From contig NZ_JBHUDG010000051.1 of NCBI RefSeq assembly GCF_042678145.1, forward strand, positions 62,001 to 126,000: a stretch of DNA of 64,000 nucleotides, read 5' to 3'. The stretch is from Pseudopedobacter beijingensis (lineage in GTDB: Bacteria; Bacteroidota; Bacteroidia; Sphingobacteriales; Sphingobacteriaceae). The position numbers and the translations under genes were made by a program. A model generated the notes under the pieces. The model had not been told where the DNA came from and did not search any database. It saw only the letters and a list, made by a program, of their open reading frames with translations. Position 1 is the stretch's first letter; the number at the start of each line of letters is the position of its first letter. Shown here one piece after another: positions 26,369 to 33,907 of this stretch.

Positions 26369-26948
26369 TTCATTATTGGATATATGGAGCGGACAAAGCT
26401 CTGAACCAAGTGTAGATTATAAGGAGGTGATTGCTAATTATAAAAAATCTACTCATACTTTTAAGACAAAAATTATTCTAGAGCTAACGCTGATGTGCTT
26501 AGCAACTGTGTTTGTTTCGATCGTTTGGTACATAACTAGTTTTGATTACCTTACCACTCACCTTTCTTTCTTTATAATTGAACTATGTTGTATATTTTAT
26601 ATTACCAGACAGATCAAAAATCTGAAGTACCTAAAAGAGGATGCCATTCTGGATAAACCGGAACTACATATTGAGTTTGTAAAACGTTTCCAAAAAGAAA
26701 GATACAAACAGCATACTGTTCATTACTTTTTATATTTCACAGGAATAAGTATCGCTTTAATGCTCTATTTTATAGAGTTTTTTGATTATCTGGATATTAT
26801 TTTAAGTATTGTCATCATGATATGTGTTGCTGCCTGGTTTATACTTACCAGTGTATTCTGGAGGAATGTATACATCAGAAAAGAGGAAAAGAAGTTTAAC
26901 GATATGATTACTGAATTGGAAAGATTAAAACAACAACTTTTAGATTAG
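26355..26948 (+). CDS. Four-helix membrane protein, candidate partner of the ECF sigma factor
   Basis: The 197-residue protein has a short acidic N-terminus (MKDFDSLLDIWSGQSSEP), two helices (about 40-90), a basic cytoplasmic stretch (about 90-118), two more helices (about 120-170) and a charged helical tail. No zinc-type anti-sigma HxxxCxxC motif is visible. The role as an anti-sigma factor is inferred only from the 14-nt overlap with the sigma gene. Confidence 0.75.
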   Translation: MKDFDSLLDIWSGQSSEPSVDYKEVIANYKKSTHTFKTKIILELTLMCLATVFVSIVWYITSFDYLTTHLSFFIIELCCIFYITRQIKNLKYLKEDAILDKPELHIEFVKRFQKERYKQHTVHYFLYFTGISIALMLYFIEFFDYLDIILSIVIMICVAAWFILTSVFWRNVYIRKEEKKFNDMITELERLKQQLLD

Positions 26949-26974
26949 TTATTGACCAATTCACTATTAAAACA

Positions 26975-27005
26975 AAAAACCGGAATCAATTTTACTCCGG
27001 TTTTT
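26975..27005. terminator. Bidirectional terminator
   Basis: AAAAACCGGA pairs with TCCGGTTTTT over an 11-nt loop, with A and T runs on both sides. It lies between convergent genes. Confidence 0.85.
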
Positions 27006-27015
27006 CTATTTTTAT

Positions 27016-27513
27016 TTAGTGGTGATGTCCACCTGGTCCATGTACGTGACCATGATCTAATTCTTCAGCTGTTGCTTCTCTAACATCTTGTATTGTTCCA
27101 TTGAAGTGAAGCTCATGCCCCGCCATTGGATGATTTAAGTCTACCAATACTGCATCTTCTACTATAGAAACTACTCTTCCCTGGAACTGATTTCCTTGAT
27201 TATCTTGCAATGGAAGAACAGTTCCTGCCTCTGGTAAACCTCCTTGACTTTCGAACATAGATTTTGGCAAGTTTACTACTGCTGCTTCATCAAACTCTCC
27301 ATAAGCATCAGCTGCAGGAAGAGAAAATGAATAATTATCTCCGATAGTCAAACCTTTTAAATGCTCCTCAAATTTAGGAAGCATCATACCTACACCGTAT
27401 AAAAAAACCAATGGTTGCTCGATAGTTGCACTTTCTACGTGTTTTTTTTCGCCATCTTCGCTAATATACAAGTCGTAAGTTACGGAGACTACATGTTTGT
27501 TGTCAATCTTCAT
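27016..27513 (-). CDS. FKBP-type peptidyl-prolyl isomerase, SlyD-like
   Basis: The 165-residue protein has the SlyD layout, an FKBP domain with an inserted flap: VTYDLYISEDGE, PLVFLYGVGMMLPKFEEHL, YGEFDEAAVVNLPKSMF and DLNHPMAGHELHFNGTI. The C-terminus is a short His/Gly tail (HGHVHGPGGHHH) that could bind nickel or other metals, as in SlyD. The start is the ATG at 27513; the frame extends upstream only to a weaker candidate at 27534. Confidence 0.92.
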   Translation of the reverse strand: MKIDNKHVVSVTYDLYISEDGEKKHVESATIEQPLVFLYGVGMMLPKFEEHLKGLTIGDNYSFSLPAADAYGEFDEAAVVNLPKSMFESQGGLPEAGTVLPLQDNQGNQFQGRVVSIVEDAVLVDLNHPMAGHELHFNGTIQDVREATAEELDHGHVHGPGGHHH

Positions 27514-27548
27514 TATTTGTTGTTTATGAAACACCGCCGGTATTTCTG

Positions 27549-29558
27549 TTAATTATATATTTGTTCTATTGCTTGCTTTACTTCGCTCACCGGCAACTGG
27601 CAAGTTTTGTTTTCACAAACAAAAATTTTAGTTTCACCAATAAACTTGTCTGCCAACAAAGGTAATGTTCCTGATTTACCACCCAAAATAATCTTGTTGG
27701 GAATATAAAATTTTTCGAGTGCTATTCTTTTTTCCTCTACATTTTCACCCGTTATTGCAATTTCATAAAGTCCGTACACTTCATCAAGCAATAATGAGGC
27801 CCAATTAGAATAGGCAGATCCGTATGATGCAATATGCGGCGCTACTGTACGCAACATTCCCTGGTAATAATCCAGATAAGATTCTTTATCCAGCAACAAT
27901 CCTAATTTTTTCAGGTTATGAGCCATTACTGAATTTGAAGAGGGTATTACATTATCCATAACTTCGCATTTACGGGCTATCAGCTCCTTGTCTAAATCTG
28001 ATGTATAAAAGAACAATCCTGATTCTGAATCTTTAAAATGCGTTAAAACAAATTCGGTTAATTTATCTGCGCTAAATATCCATTTTTCGTCAAAAGTCAC
28101 CTCGTACAGACTTATGAACGCTTGAATTAACAAAGCATAATCGTCTAAAAAAGCGGATATAGACGCTTTACTCCCTTTATAGTTTCTAAAAAGTTTTCCG
28201 TTTTCAGCCAGCATATTATTCAAAATAAATACTGCATTTTTATTAGCTAATTCCAGAAACTGATTATCGTTGAAAGCTTTGTAAGCATCGCAAAGCCCTT
28301 TGAGCATTAATGCATTCCATGAGGTCAATATTTTATCATCCAGGCCCGGATGTACCCTTTTGTTTCTATGCTCCAGCAATTTCTCTTTTGCTTCAGATAA
28401 TAGATTATTGAGTTTCTCTTCTGATATACTGAATTTATTTGCTACCTCTTCTTTAGTTTTTCTTATCCATGGATTATTGATTTGCTCTTCTTCCCAATTT
28501 CCGTCTTCGGTAATCTCATAGTAGTCATTAAATATCTCGGCAGTTTTACTGTCTAAAACTTTATTTATTTCTGCTTTATCCCAAGTATAAAATTTACCTT
28601 CTACACCTTCACTATCTGCATCTAAAGCTGAATAAAAGCCACTTTCTGGTGAGATCATTTCTCTTAACAGCCAGGAAAAGGTTTCGTAAACCACTTCTTT
28701 ATAATGTTCATCTTTATAAAACTTATAGGCATCAGCATATAAACTCATCAATTGACCGTTATCATACAGCATTTTTTCAAAGTGAGGAATATGCCACTGA
28801 TGATCTACAGAGTATCTGGCAAAACCTCCTCCCAAATGATCGTATATTCCACCTGCCGCCATTTTATCCAATGTAAGCTTTACAATTACCCTGGCGGCAT
28901 CGTCTTTTTCCAGATGTGCTACTTTCATTAAAAAAGCCCAATTATCAGGCATGGGAAATTTAGGTGCTTTATTGTGTCCACCTTCCGAAAAATCAAAAAG
29001 CATTTTCCAGGGTTTTAGAATTCCCTGAATATCTTTTGGTTTATAGATTCTTTCTGTATTTACAAAAGTCAGCTTTTCTGACTGTCTAATTCCTTCAGTT
29101 AGCCTTACTGCATATTCTTCTGCTTCTTTAGGTGTATTTTGATAGAACTGAGCCAAATTCAATAACAAATTCCTCCAATCTTCTTTGCGAAAATAAGTTC
29201 CTCCATAAATAGGACGTTGATCCGGCAAACAGAAACAATTTAAAGGCCACCCCCCTCTTCCCGTCATTAATTGAACAGCATTCATATAAATCTGATCAAT
29301 ATCCGGTCGTTCTTCTCTGTCTACTTTTATACAAACAAAAAACTTGTTCATTATCACGGCAATGTCTTCATCCTCAAAACTTTCATGCTCCATTACATGA
29401 CACCAATGGCATGCTGAATATCCTATACTCACCAAAATCAATTTATTTTCTTCTCTGGCTTTATTTAAAGCCTCTTCTCCCCACGGATACCAGTCTACCG
29501 GATTGTTAGCATGTTGCAACAAATAAGGTGACGATGAATTTATTAATCTATTTGCCAT
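27549..29558 (-). CDS. DUF255 thioredoxin-like / six-hairpin protein (YyaL family)
   Basis: The 669-residue protein begins with a DUF255 thioredoxin-like domain holding a CxxC (Cys50-His-Trp-Cys53 in YSACHWCHVMEHESF). A long alpha/alpha-barrel region resembling glycosyl hydrolases follows, with GGIYDHLGGGFARYSVD and HFEKMLYDNGQL. Homologues are the bacterial YyaL and human SPATA20 proteins, whose activity is not settled. It has no signal peptide. Confidence 0.9.
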   Translation of the reverse strand: MANRLINSSSPYLLQHANNPVDWYPWGEEALNKAREENKLILVSIGYSACHWCHVMEHESFEDEDIAVIMNKFFVCIKVDREERPDIDQIYMNAVQLMTGRGGWPLNCFCLPDQRPIYGGTYFRKEDWRNLLLNLAQFYQNTPKEAEEYAVRLTEGIRQSEKLTFVNTERIYKPKDIQGILKPWKMLFDFSEGGHNKAPKFPMPDNWAFLMKVAHLEKDDAARVIVKLTLDKMAAGGIYDHLGGGFARYSVDHQWHIPHFEKMLYDNGQLMSLYADAYKFYKDEHYKEVVYETFSWLLREMISPESGFYSALDADSEGVEGKFYTWDKAEINKVLDSKTAEIFNDYYEITEDGNWEEEQINNPWIRKTKEEVANKFSISEEKLNNLLSEAKEKLLEHRNKRVHPGLDDKILTSWNALMLKGLCDAYKAFNDNQFLELANKNAVFILNNMLAENGKLFRNYKGSKASISAFLDDYALLIQAFISLYEVTFDEKWIFSADKLTEFVLTHFKDSESGLFFYTSDLDKELIARKCEVMDNVIPSSNSVMAHNLKKLGLLLDKESYLDYYQGMLRTVAPHIASYGSAYSNWASLLLDEVYGLYEIAITGENVEEKRIALEKFYIPNKIILGGKSGTLPLLADKFIGETKIFVCENKTCQLPVSEVKQAIEQIYN

Positions 29559-29574
29559 TTCTCTTTTTTTATGA

Positions 29575-30471
29575 TTAGTACAAATGATGTTGTATCAATA
29601 AAGCGCTTAAATCTTCCTCATCTCCATTGAAAACATTCAGATCTGTTTTACCTCTTATGCCATCTACTGTAGCATTATCTGCATGCTGCCAGAATTTCCA
29701 TTGCGTATTATCCAACTTCAATTTGGGTTGGTAATAATGTGCTACCCATAAAGGATAATCATCAAATTTCCCTTTCAAATAATCTACATAAAACTTATAT
29801 CCCGTGTAAATTATTGGTTTCACCCTTACTTTCCGTTCAACTTCATCTAAGAATGCCTGAACATTTTCCTGCAGTTCTTTTTTAGAAAGATTACCTATCT
29901 CCTCAATATCTAAAACCGGAGGTAAATCGCCCATTTCAAATTTAGCTGTTTGCAGGAAAAAATGGGCTTGCCACTGTCCTGATTTTTTGGGTTTAAAATA
30001 ATGATAAGCGCCTCTTATAATTCCATTTTCTTTACTCTCTCGCCAATTTCTCTGAAAATATGGATCTACCAACGTTACTCCCTCTGTTGCTTTTATAAAA
30101 GCAAAGTTTATTTTAACACCTTCATCACTCATTGAGTCTACCAGGTTCCACTTTATTTTTTGCTGGTATGAGGATACGTCTATTCCATGCACATAATATC
30201 TTCTGGGGATTTTCACATTAAATTTTTCGTAATGCGGATATTCATTAAATATAAACAGATCTTTTATCCACCTTGTAGTAGAAACTGTTGTCCTGATTAT
30301 TTTACCATAATAAAATGGCGAAAGAATAAGCAATACAAGTATCAGAAGAATAAATTTATACTTATATTTTTCAGTAAATGTCTTTTTTTTTCGCTTCGGA
30401 GATACCTTTCGAACCTGCTTACTTACTACTTTTTTCTTAACTGATCTGGATTGCTTTGAGGATACGGACAT
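29575..30471 (-). CDS. GH25-family lysozyme (N-acetylmuramidase), membrane-anchored
   Basis: GH25 enzymes cut the MurNAc-GlcNAc bond of peptidoglycan. A very basic N-terminus leads to one anchor helix (FILLILVLLILSPFYYG), then the GH25 domain with GIDVSSYQQKIKW, FAFIKATEGV and the catalytic DIEE stretch (VLDIEEIG). The protein has 298 residues. The ATG at 30471 fits the -7 element at 30490. It is probably a cell-wall remodelling enzyme facing the periplasm. Confidence 0.91.
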   Translation of the reverse strand: MSVSSKQSRSVKKKVVSKQVRKVSPKRKKKTFTEKYKYKFILLILVLLILSPFYYGKIIRTTVSTTRWIKDLFIFNEYPHYEKFNVKIPRRYYVHGIDVSSYQQKIKWNLVDSMSDEGVKINFAFIKATEGVTLVDPYFQRNWRESKENGIIRGAYHYFKPKKSGQWQAHFFLQTAKFEMGDLPPVLDIEEIGNLSKKELQENVQAFLDEVERKVRVKPIIYTGYKFYVDYLKGKFDDYPLWVAHYYQPKLKLDNTQWKFWQHADNATVDGIRGKTDLNVFNGDEEDLSALLIQHHLY

Positions 30472-30489
30472 TATTAGCTTTTGAACAGA

Positions 30490-30497
30490 CAAAATTA
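30490..30497 (-). promoter_or_regulatory. -7 element for the GH25 gene
   Basis: Reverse-strand TAATTTTG matches TAnnTTTG, 18 nt before the ATG at 30471. Confidence 0.6.
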
Positions 30498-30540
30498 ACA
30501 AAACTTTTACTGCCCGGAAGTAGATCTGTTGAATGAAATA

Positions 30541-30574
30541 ACAAAAGGAGCGGTTTGAAAACCGCTCCTTTTGT
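30541..30574 (-). terminator. Terminator after the M20 dipeptidase gene
   Basis: A perfect 16-bp stem (ACAAAAGGAGCGGTTT and its complement) around a GA centre overlaps the end of the dipeptidase gene. Confidence 0.85.
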
Positions 30575-31944
30575 TATTTATTAAGTTGTGCAAAGTATTT
30601 ATAAAACAAAGGAATGGTTTCTATGCCTTTATAATAGTTATACAAATCATATTTTTCATTAGGCGAGTGAAGATTGTCACTATCTAATCCAAAGCCCATT
30701 AAAACGGTTTTTACTTCTAATTCTTCTTCAAACAATGCTACAATAGGAATTGAACCACCGCCTCTGGTTGGTACAGGTGCTTTTCCGAAGGATTCTTCTA
30801 TCGCTTTATATGCGGCCTGGTAAGCTACTGAATCTGTCGGCGTAACATAAGGTGCACCACCGTGGTGTTTTGTTACTTTTACTTTTACTGATTTTGGAGC
30901 TATACTTTCAAAATGTTTTGTAAACAAATCTGAAATTTTCTCCCAATCTTGTCCGGGAACCAATCTCATTGATATTTTTGCATTTGCTTTAGACGGTAAA
31001 ACGGTTTTTGCTCCAACCCCTGTGTATCCGCCCCAAATTCCATTGACATCTAAAGTTGGTCTTGTTCCTGTTCTTTCTATGGTAGAATATCCTTTTTCTC
31101 CCCAGACCTCTTCTACGTCCAAATCTTTCTTATACTCTTCCAGATCAAAAGGTGCAGAATTCAATTCTTTTTGCTCTTCCTCAGAAAGTTCCAATACCCC
31201 ATCATAAAAACCGGGAATGGTGATATGGTTATTTTCGTCATGCAACGAAGCTATCATCTGACACAAAATATTCACCGGATTAGCTACAGCCCCACCGTAC
31301 ACTCCCGAATGTAAATCTCTGTTTGGCCCCACAACCTCTACTTCCATGTAAGACAAACCTCTTAGACCTGTTTCTAAAGAAGGTGTTTCCATACTAATCA
31401 TAGAAGTGTCTGATATTAAGACCACATCTGCTTTTAGTCGTTCTTTATTAGATGCTACAAACTTCCCTAAATTATCTGAACCTACTTCTTCTTCACCTTC
31501 AATCATGAATTTGATATTGCATAACAATAAATTGTTTTGCATCATCAGCTCAAAAGCTTTTACATGCATGTAAAACTGTCCTTTATCATCACAGGCTCCT
31601 CTTGCATAAATTTTACCATCTTTTATGGTTGGTTCAAAAGGTGGGGTTTTCCAAAGCTCTAATGGATCTGCGGGTTGTACATCATAATGTCCATAAACTA
31701 AAACTGTAGGTAAGGCGGGATCAATAATTTTCTCTCCGTACACGATTGGATACCCAGCTGTAGGACAAACTTCTACTTTATCCGCTCCGGCGTCCTTCAG
31801 CTTTTGAGCTACAAATTCTGCTGTAGCTAAAACATCATTTTCATGCACAGGGTCTGCACTAACAGATGGGTATTTTAAAAGTTCAATCAGCTCGTCTAAA
31901 AATCTGGTTTTATTTTCCTCGATATAATTTTTGATGGATTGCAT
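30574..31944 (-). CDS. M20-family dipeptidase
   Basis: This zinc metallopeptidase of the M20 family (dipeptidase/carnosinase-like) has 456 residues. The first metal ligand lies in VLVYGHYDVQPADPLELWKT, the bridging Asp in ARGACDDKGQFYMH, and the catalytic Glu pair in FMIEGEEEVGSDNL. A dimerisation lid domain follows, and the late SPNEKYDL supplies the last His region. It probably hydrolyses dipeptides in the cytoplasm. Confidence 0.93.
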   Translation of the reverse strand: MQSIKNYIEENKTRFLDELIELLKYPSVSADPVHENDVLATAEFVAQKLKDAGADKVEVCPTAGYPIVYGEKIIDPALPTVLVYGHYDVQPADPLELWKTPPFEPTIKDGKIYARGACDDKGQFYMHVKAFELMMQNNLLLCNIKFMIEGEEEVGSDNLGKFVASNKERLKADVVLISDTSMISMETPSLETGLRGLSYMEVEVVGPNRDLHSGVYGGAVANPVNILCQMIASLHDENNHITIPGFYDGVLELSEEEQKELNSAPFDLEEYKKDLDVEEVWGEKGYSTIERTGTRPTLDVNGIWGGYTGVGAKTVLPSKANAKISMRLVPGQDWEKISDLFTKHFESIAPKSVKVKVTKHHGGAPYVTPTDSVAYQAAYKAIEESFGKAPVPTRGGGSIPIVALFEEELEVKTVLMGFGLDSDNLHSPNEKYDLYNYYKGIETIPLFYKYFAQLNK

Positions 31945-31961
31945 AGTTTTCTGTATTTACA

Positions 31962-31969
31962 CAAATATA
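31962..31969 (-). promoter_or_regulatory. -7 element for the dipeptidase gene
   Basis: Reverse-strand TATATTTG matches TAnnTTTG, 17 nt before the ATG at 31944. Confidence 0.6.
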
Positions 31970-32001
31970 GTATTTATACGAGGAGGAATATTTTTTCATA
32001 A

Positions 32002-32035
32002 AAAAAACAGCGAATTGTTACATTCGCTGTTTTTT
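32002..32035 (-). terminator. Terminator after the small lipoprotein gene
   Basis: AAAAAACAGCGAAT pairs perfectly with ATTCGCTGTTTTTT over a 6-nt loop. Confidence 0.85.
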
Positions 32036-32046
32036 ATTTTTTATGA

Positions 32047-32196
32047 TTAATCGTAATCACCCAAATTTTTCTTTGGCCCATACTGTATAGTATGTGGCAA
32101 TACTTCTTTTTTCTCAGGTGTAACTTCTGATTCTTTAGAACATGATGTGGATAAAACCGTACCCAATACGATTAAACCTAGTAACATTTTTTTCAT
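32047..32196 (-). CDS. Small lipoprotein (49 aa)
   Basis: A 49-residue frame encodes a lipoprotein signal (MKKMLLGLIVLGTVLSTSC, lipidated Cys19) followed by a 30-residue charged tail ending GPKKNLGDYD. It has its own terminator. No function is known to me; the mature peptide would sit in the outer or inner membrane. Confidence 0.75.
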   Translation of the reverse strand: MKKMLLGLIVLGTVLSTSCSKESEVTPEKKEVLPHTIQYGPKKNLGDYD

Positions 32197-32395
32197 ATTT
32201 TTGATTTTTATGGTTATTTATTTTTAAATATCACAACACAAGTATATTAAACATAAAAACAAAAAAGAAATTATTTTAAATAATAAAATAAATATAAACA
32301 CAAATAAAAACAATAATCTTAACTTAAAATTAATTAATCATTAAATTAAATTTATGTGTTTTTTTAACACATATAAAGGTACTTTAGTAGAAGTA
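32197..32395. other. AT-rich divergent intergenic region
   Basis: About 200 bp of very AT-rich sequence separates the lipoprotein gene from the TPR gene. TACTTTAG near 32381 is one base from the -7 consensus and could start the TPR gene. Confidence 0.4.
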
Positions 32396-33841
32396 ATGAT
32401 ACACTTCAAACAACTAGTAATTTATATTACGTTATTACCGCTTATGATGTTATCATCTTCATACGCTGAAGCTGATAAGGATCAAAAAAAGATAGACTCA
32501 CTCCTTGATAAAAGCCTTGCTTTGTCAAGAGTTAATTTCATTGAGGGAATTGAGGCAGGAAATTTAGCCCTCACTTTATCTACAAAAAACAAAGACCAAC
32601 GTTATATAGCTGAAAGCTTAAGAATATTAGGAGTTAATTACCATAATGTTAACAAAAGAGATAGTGCCATAAATTACTACTTAAAATCATTAACTATCTA
32701 TACTAAAACTAAAGACAAGAAGGGCATTGCCAAGGTTTACAATAATCTCGGAAATTCTTATAAATACTTTAATAATGAAAAAGCATTCGCCTACTTTAGA
32801 AAAACAATAAAATTAGCTGAAGATGAATCACTATATAATTTAATAGCATCTGCTCATTTAAGCATAGGAACAATATACACTTATAATAAAACCTATGAGA
32901 TAGCCTCTCATGAATATTATAAAGCCTTATCAATCTTTAAAAACATAAAAGATAAAAAAGGAGAATTAATTAGTTTTCAAAACATAGGAACAAACCAATT
33001 CTACTTAAACCAGTTCGATGATGCAAAACTAAACCTAAACAAAGCATATAAATTAGCAAAAGAACTAAATTTTAAAAACTCTCTATCTGGTATAAATCTG
33101 ACTTTATCTGACATCAATATTGCTACACATCAATACGATAAAGCAAAAGAACATATAAACGAAGGCTTAAATCTTGCTAAAGAACTTTATGATGAAAAAT
33201 TAATTTACGACTTTACTATTGCAGCATATGAGTTAGAAAAAAAACAAGGAAACTATAAAGCTGCTTTAGAAAATCTAGAAAAAATCCATTCAAAGGATAG
33301 TATAAATCATACAGAGAATGTTTCAAACATCCTTAACTTACATGAAGAACAGCAACAAACATTACAAAAACAAAAAGAATACGAAATAGCCCTTGCTAAA
33401 CAGGAAAAAAACTGGATTATCATGGTTGCTGCAATTATTGTATCTATCCTTTCATTAATCCTTATATTAATCCTCCATAAAAACAAGAAAAAGGCAGAAA
33501 AAAGCAATATCCGGTTAAAAAAACTAAATGAAGAGATCTCTATTCAAAAAGAGAATTTAAATGTGATGAATCAGAAATTGGAAGATATTATAGCTGAAAG
33601 AACCAAGGATTTAATTAATAAAAACCAAAAACTTTCAGAATATTCCTCCCATCTCTCACATCAAATAAGAGGTCCAATAGCTACGCTTAAAGGATTAATT
33701 ATGCTTTCGGAAGATGATTTAATGGGGGAAAAAGAATGTATCCAGCAAATGAAAAAATGTGTTGAAGATATTGACGAACAAATTATGGATATAAACATTG
33801 CACTACACGATCCTACCCGAAAAGGTCTAAGTAAAAAGTAA
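32396..33841 (+). CDS. TPR protein with one transmembrane helix and a lone histidine-kinase DHp domain
   Basis: The 481-residue protein has a signal peptide (to about residue 26), six or so tetratricopeptide repeats (about 40-315), a transmembrane helix (IIMVAAIIVSILSLILILIL), a coiled coil, and a HisKA-type dimerisation helix with phosphoacceptor His422 in LSHQIRGPIATLKGL. Only 59 residues follow that His, and no ATP-binding N, G1 or G2 boxes are present. It therefore resembles a sensor kinase without its catalytic domain. The start is the ATG at 32396, which begins the signal peptide. Confidence 0.85.
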   Translation: MIHFKQLVIYITLLPLMMLSSSYAEADKDQKKIDSLLDKSLALSRVNFIEGIEAGNLALTLSTKNKDQRYIAESLRILGVNYHNVNKRDSAINYYLKSLTIYTKTKDKKGIAKVYNNLGNSYKYFNNEKAFAYFRKTIKLAEDESLYNLIASAHLSIGTIYTYNKTYEIASHEYYKALSIFKNIKDKKGELISFQNIGTNQFYLNQFDDAKLNLNKAYKLAKELNFKNSLSGINLTLSDINIATHQYDKAKEHINEGLNLAKELYDEKLIYDFTIAAYELEKKQGNYKAALENLEKIHSKDSINHTENVSNILNLHEEQQQTLQKQKEYEIALAKQEKNWIIMVAAIIVSILSLILILILHKNKKKAEKSNIRLKKLNEEISIQKENLNVMNQKLEDIIAERTKDLINKNQKLSEYSSHLSHQIRGPIATLKGLIMLSEDDLMGEKECIQQMKKCVEDIDEQIMDINIALHDPTRKGLSKK

Positions 33842-33877
33842 TGCACACATAACTTTAGAATATTGCTGAATCATTCT

Positions 33878-33885
33878 TAATTTTG
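33878..33885 (+). promoter_or_regulatory. -7 element for the helicase gene
   Basis: TAATTTTG matches TAnnTTTG 22 nt before the TTG start of the helicase gene. Confidence 0.6.
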
Positions 33886-33907
33886 CATTTTAAAAAAACA
33901 AACTGAT

